Shown here in pieces: positions 1 to 6,902 of a stretch of DNA of 12,604 nucleotides. The stretch is from the NCBI GenBank assembly GCA_020853255.1, contig JADYZI010000384.1, positions 1 to 12,604 of the forward strand, given 5' to 3'. The stretch is from Acidobacteriota bacterium. GTDB taxonomy: Bacteria > Acidobacteriota > Blastocatellia > Pyrinomonadales > Pyrinomonadaceae. The translations under genes and the position numbers were made by a program. Positions within the stretch are counted from its first letter, which is position 1. The number at the start of each line of letters is the position of its first letter. The notes beneath the pieces were generated by a model. That model was given only the letters and a program-made list of their open reading frames with translations, was not told the origin of the DNA and did not search any database.

Positions 1-347
1 ATGTGTTCCCGTGGGGCGATCAGTGGATCCCGGAACGGACGAACTTCGCGTCCGGAAATGCTCGGGAGGTCGGTACGAACCGCGACGAGACCGAGATCGG
101 CGCCGTAGAAGATATGATGGGAAACCTTCTCGAATGGACCTCGTCACAAATGGATTTCTATCCGGGTTTTCCGGCTGAAAAACAGGAGAGCATTGCGGGA
201 AAAATAACGGTTCGCGGCGTTTCGTACACCAGGGAAGGCATCGCGGGCCTTAACAAGACCGATCTTCTCCTCACACTCCGCCAGGGAGTATCCTCTGATC
301 GAAAATTTCCGTTCCTTGGTTTCCGCCTCGCATGCAGTAACAAATAA
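1..347 (+). CDS. FGE-sulfatase (SUMF1-like) domain protein, 3' end only
   Basis: The gene enters from outside the window; the frame is open from base 3 and ends in TAA at 345-347, leaving about 114 C-terminal residues. They show the late half of a formylglycine-generating-enzyme-like domain: FPWGDQW near the left edge, GNLLEWTSS about residue 40 (family GNVWEWTSD), VRGVSY about residue 71 (family RGGSW) and a terminal FPFLGFRLACS (family GFRCA). The only cysteine lies near the very end, and the cysteines that do oxygen chemistry in true sulfatase-modifying enzymes are not at the expected places. I infer a non-catalytic or differently acting member, as is common where this domain is fused to protein kinases or used for binding. 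The upstream domains cannot be seen. A GTG at 3-5 could serve as a start but lies inside the domain, so it is unlikely to be the true one. Confidence 0.85.
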   Translation, partial: VFPWGDQWIPERTNFASGNAREVGTNRDETEIGAVEDMMGNLLEWTSSQMDFYPGFPAEKQESIAGKITVRGVSYTREGIAGLNKTDLLLTLRQGVSSDRKFPFLGFRLACSNK

Positions 348-393
348 GCTGTAGCTTTGGTGGGTTGATAACACACATACGTATCAGTTGCCG

Positions 394-444
394 CTGCGGA
401 GGCGCTTCACCTTCCGTGGTTTGGGAGCAGCCTCCGCAGTTTTT
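394..444 (+). terminator. Rho-independent terminator after the FGE-domain gene
   Basis: Two 10-base arms are perfectly complementary, CTGCGGAGGC at 394-403 and GCCTCCGCAG at 430-439. They enclose a 26-base loop and are followed at once by TTTTT (440-444). It sits about 47 bases past the stop codon of the FGE-domain gene on the same strand. The loop is longer than usual, but arm length, GC content and T-run fit an intrinsic terminator. On the minus strand no T-run follows. Confidence 0.7.
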
Positions 445-663
445 CGAACATCCGATCGGCTTCTTGTTGTAAATCCGCTAGCGGAACAAAAGATCGCTGA
501 CAGCGGATCCGCCGTTTTTGGATCGGCATATCCGTCACGTCCCTTTTTCATTGTCGATCGATGTTCATATAACCAAGCTTTCCTGTATTGCTGTAATACC
601 CTCTCGTCCGCGTCGATCGCCATAACTGCAATCGCTATACCGCTTTGAGATCCTTGGCCTCAG
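445..663. other. Gene-free stretch, no supported feature
   Basis: Open frames exist on both strands here, but neither has a ribosome binding site or recognisable motifs. The stretch holds two 10-base palindromes (CCGCTAGCGG and GCGGATCCGC). It also has a TATAGC hexamer on the minus strand (639 down to 634), which could be the -10 element of a leftward promoter paired with the palindrome at 664-679. Nothing else stands out. Confidence 0.4.
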
Positions 664-679
664 TTAGGGAAATCCCTTA
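664..679. promoter_or_regulatory. Palindromic regulatory site 1 (TAAGGG-N4-CCCTTA family)
   Basis: TTAGGG-AAAT-CCCTTA is a 6-4-6 inverted repeat with one mismatch from perfect symmetry. It is one of four related sites in this window (others at 1676, 6251 and 10988), all between genes. Reading leftward, TATAGC starts at 639, leaving a gap of 24 bases. Reading rightward, no convincing -10 is visible, although a probable structured RNA follows. Immediately to the right is a separate 10-base palindrome, AGAACGTTCT (681-690). A transcription-factor operator is likely; the factor is unproven. Confidence 0.5.
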
Positions 680-770
680 GAGAACGTTCTGCATTTCCCA
701 ATGTTCACATTTTGACCGACGCCAAAATCTAGTTGGATGGAGCTCAAAGCTAACCTTCAAAGTTGAGCAA

Positions 771-920
771 GTGAAGCTGAGGTTCATCCTGATCAGCCTT
801 GTGTGTATTCATAGGTGGGGAATACACGGCTGGCCGATTCGAAACGGCCGATCTAGATGTGAACTGAAGGCATAAACCCTCGGGACAGCCCTTGCTCCTT
901 CGGGCTGTCCCTTATTTTTC
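771..920 (+). ncRNA. Candidate structured small RNA ending in a terminator
   Basis: No supported gene covers this stretch, yet it is dense in complementary arms. Hairpin GTGTATTC (803-810) / GAATACAC (820-827) is perfect over 8 pairs. GGCCG (832-836) / CGGCC (845-849) forms a second stem. GTTC-ATC (782-788) can pair with GAT-GT-GAAC (856-864) to close both into a three-way junction. A strong terminator ends it. The order junction, two arms, terminator suggests a small RNA, or a regulatory RNA without its gene. The 5' end is not defined and may reach back to about 690. I do not recognise the family. A 34-codon frame starting at GTG 771 exists but shows no ribosome binding site. Confidence 0.4.
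882..919 (+). terminator. Rho-independent terminator
   Basis: GGGACAGCCC (882-891) and GGGCTGTCCC (902-911) form a perfect 10-pair stem with a 10-base loop, followed by TTATTTTT. The T-run lies only on the plus-strand side. It therefore ends a rightward transcript, although no plus-strand protein gene lies in the 500 bases before it. That is the main argument for an RNA gene here. Confidence 0.8.
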
Positions 921-966
921 ATCGGATCTTGTCCTATGCGCATAGTCAGATTTGCTGCGTATTACG

Positions 967-1512
967 TTAAACTTCAGGCCCGCGCTCACCGTCGACCAAA
1001 AGGACCTTGTTCTGAAGATCAAGAACATCCCAGTTGGTCATAAAGACCATCATCATTTTCAGTCCTTTGAGCTGTTCCGTCCCGATGAAAGGGTTTGCTT
1101 TCCATTTCCATTCGTCCGCCCTTTCAACATTATCGCGCCGAGCCTCGAGCCGCACGTTCTTGAATGTGCCCTTGCCTGGGATCGTCAGTGTCGGGACAAT
1201 ATAGTTGATCTCGGTCTTGTAGCCGAGGCCCCAAAGAAGTCTCACGGCGGCAGTTTCGGGCCTCGCCTCACGGCCGAGTTTGGCGACCCAAATGCGTCCC
1301 GATCCATCCTTGATCCTGTACTTCTTATTGTGGCCGCCCTTCTCCTCCTTGATAAATTCGATCCGGCTCAGATCAGGCCGCATCTTCTTGCCGCCCGGTC
1401 CGGCATATAGATCGCGGTCGGCGATATTCACCTTTTCCCACATCACGGCCCTGCCATTAATCTGGGCCGAGGCGACGCCGCCGCAAACTAACAAGATGAG
1501 CGCAGGACAAAG
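967..1512 (-). pseudogene. Decayed secreted atypical-kinase-like protein, both ends missing
   Basis: The frame runs from a TAG (1513-1515) to a TAA (967-969), about 180 codons. It begins with a signal-peptide-like core, LILLVCGGVASAQ, but has no ATG, only a TTG at 1494 that falls inside the hydrophobic core, so the N-terminus looks damaged. The body contains RIWVAKLGREARPETAAVRL (a Lys then Glu arrangement like a kinase N-lobe) and NWDVLDLQNKVLLVDGE (an Asp-to-Asn spacing like a kinase catalytic loop). From memory the family continues with an ISDLG-type metal-binding segment. Here the protein stops just before it, with a short unrelated tail. The kinase-like (FAM20/HipA-style) reading is inference; the truncation is supported by the abrupt end. 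No homologous remnant is visible further left. Confidence 0.6.
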
Positions 1513-1675
1513 CTACCTCACCGCGAATTGGGTCTTTTTTGCGACAAATATAGCTCTAACCGCTAATAATCTAGTCGGGATCTCGCTTTGGTTCTTGTTT
1601 CGGCATCAACCGAAAACTGATGTGCCGCTGCATCCAAAATCGACGCAGCCTGGATGAACCTTTGGTCAGAGCGAG
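1513..1675. other. Gene-free spacer
   Basis: This is the presumed upstream region of the decayed minus-strand gene. It holds a small perfect hairpin, TTTCGG/CCGAAA around a six-base loop (about 1597-1614), and a TATATT on the minus strand near 1548-1553 that could be an old -10. No coding signal is visible on either strand. Confidence 0.35.
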
Positions 1676-1691
1676 TAAGGGAATCCCCTTA
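1676..1691 (+). promoter_or_regulatory. Palindromic regulatory site 2, perfect copy, with -10 downstream
   Basis: TAAGGG-AATC-CCCTTA is a perfect 6-4-6 palindrome and the best copy in the window. TATATT follows at 1714-1719, 22 bases after the right arm, with no TTGACA-like -35 in place. That puts the palindrome centre near -42 relative to a start at about 1726, the usual place for an activator that replaces the -35. The next protein gene on this strand is the receiver-only regulator at 1952. GAG precedes the palindrome and GACAGC follows; very similar flanks surround site 4. Confidence 0.55.
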
Positions 1692-1725
1692 GACAGCATT
1701 CCTAACATCCCGATATATTTAAGGC

Positions 1726-1951
1726 CCCAATGAGGCGAAGATACGGACATAGTATTAACAGGAACAAATCGGAAGGTGACGTGGGGTATAAGGCGGTTTT
1801 TGGGCCCGGCAGGTGTCGGGCCTTGAAGACGAGAGGCTTTGACTACGATCGTTGGCGCCCTGGGCTTTGCGTGTGCGATCGAGGCTTTGTGGACAAAGAC
1901 CACCAGCGGAAAGTCGAGACGGCCTAACTTTTAAGCAAGACCCATTATTTT
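1726..1951 (+). other. Long untranslated leader of the receiver-only gene
   Basis: About 225 bases separate the inferred transcription start from the receiver gene. A 65-codon frame (1730-1927) runs through it, but it is rich in Arg/Cys/Gly, has no motif and would start almost at the transcript end, so I do not call it. A hairpin, GGCCCG (about 1803-1808) / CGGGCC (about 1817-1822), is visible without a T-run. A long leader may carry post-transcriptional control, but no known riboswitch is recognisable. Confidence 0.35.
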
Positions 1952-2359
1952 ATGCGACCGTCGACCAAGCCGCATATTCTCTACCTTGAAGACGACATCG
2001 ATTCGATCGAACTGGTGCGCTTCACGCTCGAGGCCGCCGAGATGAGATTGACAGCCGTCGATTCGGCTGAGGAAGCGTTGCATCTGGCCGGCGAGCAAGA
2101 GTTCGACCTTTTTCTACTTGATGGCCTACTGCCGTCAGGCTACAGCTTTGACGTTTGTCCAAAGCTCCGTATCGCCGCCCCAAGTATTCCAATAGTTTTC
2201 TACACTGCACTGAGCTTCCCGGACGAGGTGCAGCAAGGGACCGACGCGGGCGCCGATGCATACCTGGTAAAACCATTTATGGGTGACTTGGCAGAAACAC
2301 TGAAGGAAATAATTTTCAGCGAAGCGGCTCCCGGCCTGCAACGCCAACCGAGAACATAG
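1952..2359 (+). CDS. Receiver-only response regulator (CheY-like)
   Basis: A 135-residue protein made almost wholly of one REC domain. The acidic pair is D14/D15 in LYLEDD, the phospho-acceptor is D57 in LFLLDGLLP, the switch Thr is T85 in IVFYTAL, and K107 lies in YLVKPF. All active-site residues are present, so it should be phosphorylatable. There is no output domain; the roughly 25 residues after the domain look disordered. ATG 1952 puts the first beta strand at residue 8, normal for the family, but no Shine-Dalgarno is visible (the preceding bases are T-rich). It lies about 180 bases ahead of the kinase gene on the same strand and may serve as a phosphate sink or relay partner for it. Site 2 upstream suggests control by the factor that binds the palindromes. 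Confidence 0.9.
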   Translation: MRPSTKPHILYLEDDIDSIELVRFTLEAAEMRLTAVDSAEEALHLAGEQEFDLFLLDGLLPSGYSFDVCPKLRIAAPSIPIVFYTALSFPDEVQQGTDAGADAYLVKPFMGDLAETLKEIIFSEAAPGLQRQPRT

Positions 2360-2390
2360 ACTGGTTCCGGTCGGCGGTGTGTTGATGTAA

Positions 2391-2419
2391 TTGGGCATAT
2401 CGTTTGGCTTGGGTATAGA
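2391..2419 (+). promoter_or_regulatory. Possible sigma-70 type promoter for the kinase operon
   Basis: TTGGGC (2391-2396) and TATAGA (2414-2419) are separated by exactly 17 bases, about 120 bases before the kinase start. The match is partial, and such hexamers arise by chance. Read-through from the receiver gene is an alternative, since no terminator is visible between the two. Confidence 0.35.
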
Positions 2420-2540
2420 CTTTAATGATCGGGGCTTTCGCCTGATACAGGCTGAAAACGCAAATTTACCTCCGGGACGCCGCTGAATTTCACTCACCGA
2501 AATAAACCACGCCGCCCCCCGGCAAATAGATTCAGCAGAA

Positions 2541-5500
2541 ATGACGGGTAAACAGGACGGTACGTCCAAAAAAAGAGTAAAGGCGGGCAAAGGTACCGGC
2601 ACAGCAGACGTTTTGACCGCTGCAGGCTCAATGCGCTCAAGTACTCTTGCCCCGCCTCCGGAAAAAGCCGGCCGAGTGACGGCTGCGAAGAAGGCTCTCG
2701 ATGTCACAGACGGGCACGCGTTCCAACAGGACCAGGAGTTTCTCTTTGCAATCGCGGAGACGATCCGCAAGGCCATTCGGGCCGAAGATATCATTAGAAC
2801 GATACCGAGGTTAGTTGGCGAATATCTTGGTGTGCACCGGTGCCTGTTCAATGAGATCGATCTGGATACGGACACAGCGAGCGTCCGTTTCGATCATTCT
2901 CGTGCCAGCGAAACCGTGGTCGGCACCTACCCCATTTCCGATTACAGTTCGATAATGTCGGCCTCAATGATGAGCGGCAAAACCGTTGTCAACCGCGACT
3001 CCAAGGCCGATCCCCGCACCGCGGATCTGTACCAAAAGACATACGGCCCCAATAGCGAGCGTGCGTATGTGGCAGTTCCGATGCTGCGTAATGGCCGCTG
3101 GCTCGCCTCACTTTGGTCCAGCGACGACAAGCCGCGCGACTGGACCGGCCGGGAGATCGCACTTCTTGAAAACATCGCCGAACGCTCATGGGCAGCCATG
3201 GAGCGAATGCGTAATGAAGCGGCCCTGCGCACCTCGGAAGAGAAATTTCGCTCACTTTTCGAATCGATCGACGAGGGGTTCGTTATTATTGAAATGATCT
3301 TCGATTCGAACGATCGCCCGACCGACTATTGCTTTCTCAATGCAAACCCGTCGTTCACAAAACTGACTGGACTTCCCGATGATGCAGTCGGCAAAACGGC
3401 ACGCGAACTTCTTCCCGATCTCGAAGAATTTTGGTTCGAGACCTATGGAGATGTGGCGCTAACGGGCCGTGCGACCCGCTTCGAACACGAGTCGGTTGTG
3501 ATGGGACGCTGGTTCGACGTTTATGCCTCTCGCGTCGGTGGCGCTGAGAGCCGCCAGGTAGCGATCGTTTTTAATAACATCACCGAGCGCAAGCGTGCCG
3601 AATCGGCCTTACGTGAATCCGAAGAGAGATTCGAACTTGCACAGGCCGCAGGCAATGTTGGCGTTTGGGATTGGGACGTTTCACGTAACCGTACATATTG
3701 GTCGGATACTATGTGGTGCTTTTATGGTGAAGAGCCGTCCTCGGCAAATCCGGATGACGAATTCTGGAGCGCACACCTTCATCCTGATGACAAGGAGCGG
3801 GTGATGACGGATCTCGAACGGGCCATCGCGTCCACTGACCTACATTACAAGGATGAGTTTCGGATCATCGGCGGGGACAGTCGCACTATCTGGATCGCTT
3901 CAAGGGCGAATATCGTTCGAGAACCCGACGGCAGGGCCACTCGACTCTATGGTGTCAATGTCGATATCACCGAACGAAAACTGCATGAGGAAAGGATCAA
4001 GCGAAATGAGACGCAGCTCCGGCTAGTTACCGACTCGGTGCCCGCACTCATTGCGTATGTAGATAACCAGCAGCGTTATCAGTTCGTAAATCAGACCTAT
4101 GCCGAATGGTTCGGTGTTTCGCCGGCAGCCTTTATCGGAAAGACTCTCAAGGATGTTGTGGGGAACCGTGCCTACAGGCTTCTCGCTCCTCTGGTCGAAA
4201 AGGCCCTCGCCGGCACACCCGTATCGGTCAATTCAGAACTAGTTTACGATCAGGCCGGCGTGAAGTTTGTCCATATCAACTACGTTCCGGACGTCGCGGA
4301 GGACGGGGCCGTACGGGGTTTCTTTTCGCTGGTCAACGACCTTACTGCAGCGAAGCGGTCAGAGGAACTGCTCAAGTCGACCGAGGAACGGATCGCTCTG
4401 CTGATCGAGAGCGTGACCGATTATGCGATCATCTCGGTCAACACGGACGGCATTGTCGAAAGCTGGAACACCGGCGCCGAGCGGATCTTTGGCTATTCAT
4501 TCGAAGAGATCGTCGGGCATTCGGGCGATGTTCTGTTTACACCAGAGGACGTGGCCCGCGGGATCCCGCAAAATGAAATGCGCACCGCCTGCCAAAAAGG
4601 CCGCGCTACAGATGAACGGTGGCATGTCCGCAAAGACGGTTCGCGGTTCTTTGCAAGCGGCGTTATGATGCCGCTCGTCGTCGGCAAACACCTAACTGGA
4701 TACGCGAAAATATCAACCGATCTGACAGAAAAGAAGCGTCGGGCCGAACACTTGCAAGCCGCCCATGACGAACTTGAACTACGCGTTTTCCAGAGGACAA
4801 AGGAACTGGCCGATACGAACGAACTTCTACGCCGCGAGGTTAAACAGCGCAAGCTGAGTGAAAAGTACCGGGTCAACCTGCTGCATCGCATTGTTTCCGC
4901 TCAGGAGTATGAACGAAGGCGTATTGCCCGGGACCTTCACGATCAGCTTGGCCAACGGCTGACCGCTCTCCGGCTCAAACTTGCCTCACTGCACGACCTT
5001 ACGACCGACAGGCCGATAGCCGCCCGCGTCGAACAGCTGCAGGACATCGCAAGCTTACTTGATGCCGAAGTTAGCTTTCTTGCATCGGAGCTGCGCCCAT
5101 CAATTCTTGATGACCTTGGCCTTGAGGAAGCGTTCAGAGCATACGTGAACGACTGGTCAAAGCATTTTGACATCAGGCTTGAATTCCATTCAAATGGCGT
5201 CGCCGGCCGCCGTTACGGTTCCGAGGTTGAGACACAGGTTTACCGCATCGCACAGGAAGCGCTCAATAATGTTGCCAAACACTCAAGAGCCAGCGAGGCA
5301 ACTCTATTGATGGAACAAAACACGCAATTCCTGGTGCTTATCGTTGAGGACAATGGTACGGGATTCGAACAAACCAACGGAAAGAGCAGGCGGACAAAGG
5401 GATTGGGCCTGGTGGGTATGAGAGAGCGTGCGATATTGATAGGCGCCGAACTCGAGATCGAATCGACTCCCGGTAACGGCACATCGGTGTTTCTGCGCTT

Positions 5501-5543
5501 GCCAAACCGAAGGAGGGGACGTACCAATGACAGAAAAACTTAG
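2541..5543 (+). CDS. Sensor histidine kinase, GAF + four PAS + HisKA_3/HATPase
   Basis: A 1000-residue soluble sensor kinase. A basic, low-complexity N-terminus of about 60 residues precedes a GAF domain (about 63-228), four PAS/PAC modules (about 232-353, 357-483, 493-610 and 613-735), a coiled coil (about 735-785) and the HisKA_3 dimerisation domain with phospho-acceptor H800 in RDLHDQLGQ. The ATP-binding domain has its N-box at N909/N910 (QEALNNVAKHS), G1 at D937 (VEDNGTGF) and G2 at 954-960 (GLGLVGM). No membrane segment or signal peptide is seen, so it should sense cytoplasmic cues. HisKA_3 kinases pair with NarL/FixJ-type regulators, and exactly such a gene follows with a 17-base overlap. 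The sensed ligands cannot be read from sequence. ATG 2541 has no clear Shine-Dalgarno; the disordered start means a somewhat later start is possible. Confidence 0.95.
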   Translation: MTGKQDGTSKKRVKAGKGTGTADVLTAAGSMRSSTLAPPPEKAGRVTAAKKALDVTDGHAFQQDQEFLFAIAETIRKAIRAEDIIRTIPRLVGEYLGVHRCLFNEIDLDTDTASVRFDHSRASETVVGTYPISDYSSIMSASMMSGKTVVNRDSKADPRTADLYQKTYGPNSERAYVAVPMLRNGRWLASLWSSDDKPRDWTGREIALLENIAERSWAAMERMRNEAALRTSEEKFRSLFESIDEGFVIIEMIFDSNDRPTDYCFLNANPSFTKLTGLPDDAVGKTARELLPDLEEFWFETYGDVALTGRATRFEHESVVMGRWFDVYASRVGGAESRQVAIVFNNITERKRAESALRESEERFELAQAAGNVGVWDWDVSRNRTYWSDTMWCFYGEEPSSANPDDEFWSAHLHPDDKERVMTDLERAIASTDLHYKDEFRIIGGDSRTIWIASRANIVREPDGRATRLYGVNVDITERKLHEERIKRNETQLRLVTDSVPALIAYVDNQQRYQFVNQTYAEWFGVSPAAFIGKTLKDVVGNRAYRLLAPLVEKALAGTPVSVNSELVYDQAGVKFVHINYVPDVAEDGAVRGFFSLVNDLTAAKRSEELLKSTEERIALLIESVTDYAIISVNTDGIVESWNTGAERIFGYSFEEIVGHSGDVLFTPEDVARGIPQNEMRTACQKGRATDERWHVRKDGSRFFASGVMMPLVVGKHLTGYAKISTDLTEKKRRAEHLQAAHDELELRVFQRTKELADTNELLRREVKQRKLSEKYRVNLLHRIVSAQEYERRRIARDLHDQLGQRLTALRLKLASLHDLTTDRPIAARVEQLQDIASLLDAEVSFLASELRPSILDDLGLEEAFRAYVNDWSKHFDIRLEFHSNGVAGRRYGSEVETQVYRIAQEALNNVAKHSRASEATLLMEQNTQFLVLIVEDNGTGFEQTNGKSRRTKGLGLVGMRERAILIGAELEIESTPGNGTSVFLRLPNRRRGRTNDRKT

Positions 5544-6183
5544 GATCTTGCTTGCCGAGGACCACCTTACCGTCCGCGAAGGCATTAAGCTGCTCGTCAA
5601 CGCTCAGGCCGACATGGAGGTTGTCGGTGAGGCCGAAAATGGTGAAGTAGCGATCAAAGAGGCAGTAAGGCTCACCCCGGACATGGTCATCATGGACGTT
5701 TCAATGCCTGTTTTAAATGGCCTGAAGGCCACCAAGCGGCTTAGAAGACTATGTCCTGACATAATGATACTCACCCTCTCACGACACTCCGACGACGGCT
5801 ATCTGCAGCAGTTGATCAACGCCGGAGCGAACGGCTATGTTCTCAAGCAAAGCGCACCCAAGGAACTGATCAATGCCATCCGCGCGGTTGGCGCCGGCAA
5901 GGCCTATCTCGATCCGGCCCTAACGCAGAAGGTTATGGGCGGGTATGCGGTCCGCTCAACTTCTCTCCGCGGTGAGGGGAAAAAGGAGCTCTCCAGCCGC
6001 GAGATCGAGGTAATAAAGCTGATCGCCTTTGGCTACAGTAATAAGGAGATCGCGGCCCGACTCGATCTCAGTGTAAAAACGGTCGAGGCCCACAAGGCAA
6101 ACGCAATGCGGAAACTTGGCATTAGCGGCCGGATCGACATTGTCAAATACGCCATACTTCAGAACTGGCTGCAGGATAATTAG
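5527..6183 (+). CDS. NarL/FixJ-family response regulator (REC + LuxR-type HTH)
   Basis: A 218-residue DNA-binding response regulator. The receiver domain covers about 5-120, with acidic D12 (LLAEDH), phospho-acceptor D57 (VIMDVSMP), T83 and K107 (YVLKQ). The LuxR-type helix-turn-helix covers about 155-205: ELSSREIEVIKLIAFGYSNK followed by the recognition stretch LSVKTVEAHKANAMRKL. The start overlaps the last 17 bases of the kinase gene, and a strong AGGAGG at 5511-5516 lies 10 bases before the ATG, so the two are translationally linked and form a cognate pair. NarL-type proteins usually bind short inverted repeats. The four GGG/CCC palindromes in this window are candidate targets, one of them only about 70 bases past this gene. 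Confidence 0.95.
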   Translation: MTEKLRILLAEDHLTVREGIKLLVNAQADMEVVGEAENGEVAIKEAVRLTPDMVIMDVSMPVLNGLKATKRLRRLCPDIMILTLSRHSDDGYLQQLINAGANGYVLKQSAPKELINAIRAVGAGKAYLDPALTQKVMGGYAVRSTSLRGEGKKELSSREIEVIKLIAFGYSNKEIAARLDLSVKTVEAHKANAMRKLGISGRIDIVKYAILQNWLQDN

Positions 6184-6219
6184 AGCTTTCGGCTGCTGTT
6201 TTTAGAGCAGGCCAAAGCT
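6184..6219 (+). repeat. Imperfect hairpin after the two-component operon
   Basis: AGCTTT (6184-6189) pairs with AAAGCT (6214-6219), and the inner blocks GGC/GCC and CTG/CAG pair with small bulges. It begins directly after the stop codon. No T-run follows, so it is not a standard intrinsic terminator. It may protect the 3' end or act as a weak terminator. Confidence 0.3.
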
Positions 6220-6250
6220 GCTGAACAAGGGCCGAGCATCACCCATCTTA

Positions 6251-6265
6251 TAGGGAATCTCCCTA
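6251..6265 (+). promoter_or_regulatory. Palindromic regulatory site 3
   Basis: TAGGGA-ATC-TCCCTA is a perfect 6-3-6 palindrome. The GGG and CCC blocks are five bases apart, one more than in the other three sites, so it is a spacing variant. A weak -10 (GATTCT, 6286-6291) follows after 20 bases. Downstream on this strand are a structured segment with a terminator, then the PAS-like gene and the Crp/Fnr-like gene. Confidence 0.5.
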
Positions 6266-6297
6266 GTATAACCGGTTCATTTCCCGATTCTCCTCCA

Positions 6298-6451
6298 AGT
6301 CCCTGTCTGGCATCATAAGGTCATTCGATGATGGCAACGGGTGGACTGGCCACGTTCCGCTGTAAATGATGCTCGATTGATCAGATTCGAGTAGAACAAG
6401 GGGACAAAAAGAGGAACGCCCTTTTTTGCGAAGGATGTTCCTCTTTTTCTT
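6298..6451 (+). ncRNA. Candidate small RNA or attenuator leader ahead of the PAS-like/Crp operon
   Basis: About 150 bases without a gene carry successive hairpins: CATCAT/ATGATG around an 11-base loop (about 6311-6334), CTCGA/TCGAG around a 10-base loop (about 6372-6391), and then a perfect 12-pair terminator. The segment lies between palindromic site 3 and the PAS-like gene on the same strand. It could be an independent small RNA of roughly 160 bases, or a leader in which termination gates the two downstream genes. No mutually exclusive anti-terminator arm is obvious, which slightly favours the RNA gene. The 5' end is a guess. Confidence 0.4.
6406..6451 (+). terminator. Rho-independent terminator, perfect 12-pair stem
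   Basis: AAAAAGAGGAAC (6406-6417) and GTTCCTCTTTTT (6437-6448) are perfectly complementary, and the inner CCTT/AAGG can add four pairs. The second arm ends in TTTTTCTT. The flanking A-run and T-run make it possibly bidirectional. It lies 39 bases before the start of the next gene, so it must act on a transcript that begins upstream of the PAS-like gene. Confidence 0.75.
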
Positions 6452-6489
6452 ACGTCAAATTTGAGAATGAGAGGGGTTGAGCGGACAGC

Positions 6490-6885
6490 ATGGACATTGA
6501 GGGAGCCGTAACCGCGACGACGGTCGTCAGCAAATATTTTGCTTCCGCCGCAACGACGCGGGAATCGCGCGGCCCGGCACAGATGCTTTTCGAGCTCGAA
6601 CCCGACGGTACAATAAGATATTCAAGCATTGGCCTTTGGGCCGCTGAGAGCAACTTGAGGCCAAGGGTCGGTTCTAACCTGTTCGAACCGCCAAGCATCC
6701 AGGGCATCGGTGCGTTCCGGCGGGACTTTCTTAATTTTGTTCATGGCACCAGGAACCGGCAAACATTCCAATTGCGGAACGAAACCGGCGGTACCGAAGC
6801 CGTGATAATCCTGACACGATCGTTTGACAGATCCGATGGCAGCCCGCCGACCGAGGTCGTCCTCATGGAACTTAGAGGGAGCTAA
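6490..6885 (+). CDS. Small PAS-like single-domain protein
   Basis: A 131-residue protein with the look of a stand-alone PAS domain: FELEPDGTIRYSS about residues 34-46 (a typical first PAS strand pair), GSNLFE about 61-66 (like the GxxxxE/L segment of PAS), and a C-terminal strand pattern ending in TEVVLMELR. There is no output domain, signal peptide or membrane helix. A purine-rich GAGGGG (6471-6476) precedes ATG 6490 by 13 bases. It is followed after 17 bases by the Crp/Fnr-like gene on the same strand, so the two are almost certainly co-transcribed. It may sense a small ligand and act with that regulator or with the multi-PAS kinase; this is inference. The PAS assignment is by pattern only. 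Confidence 0.7.
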   Translation: MDIEGAVTATTVVSKYFASAATTRESRGPAQMLFELEPDGTIRYSSIGLWAAESNLRPRVGSNLFEPPSIQGIGAFRRDFLNFVHGTRNRQTFQLRNETGGTEAVIILTRSFDRSDGSPPTEVVLMELRGS

Positions 6886-6902
6886 AACTAAAAGGGGGGA
6901 AA

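Noticed and set aside
384..623. 79-codon minus-strand frame in the spacer after the FGE-domain gene
   Set aside because: It overlaps a strong terminator of the opposite strand, has no ribosome binding site or motif, and a plus-strand frame overlaps it almost fully. Its ATG is only about 4 bases after a possible leftward start from site 1, so a leaderless gene cannot be wholly excluded.
388..648. 86-codon plus-strand frame in the same spacer
   Set aside because: It starts inside the region just before the terminator stem and contains the stem; it has no ribosome binding site and an unstructured composition.
681..690. AGAACGTTCT palindrome as an SOS/LexA-type box
   Set aside because: Gram-positive LexA boxes need a four-base spacer between GAAC and GTTC; here there is none, and no SOS gene is near.
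1803..1822. GGCCCG/CGGGCC hairpin as a terminator
   Set aside because: No T-run follows on either strand.
1730..1927. 65-codon frame in the leader of the receiver-only gene
   Set aside because: It has no Shine-Dalgarno and no recognisable domain, an Arg/Cys/Gly-rich composition, and an overlapping minus-strand frame of similar quality. It is better explained as untranslated leader.
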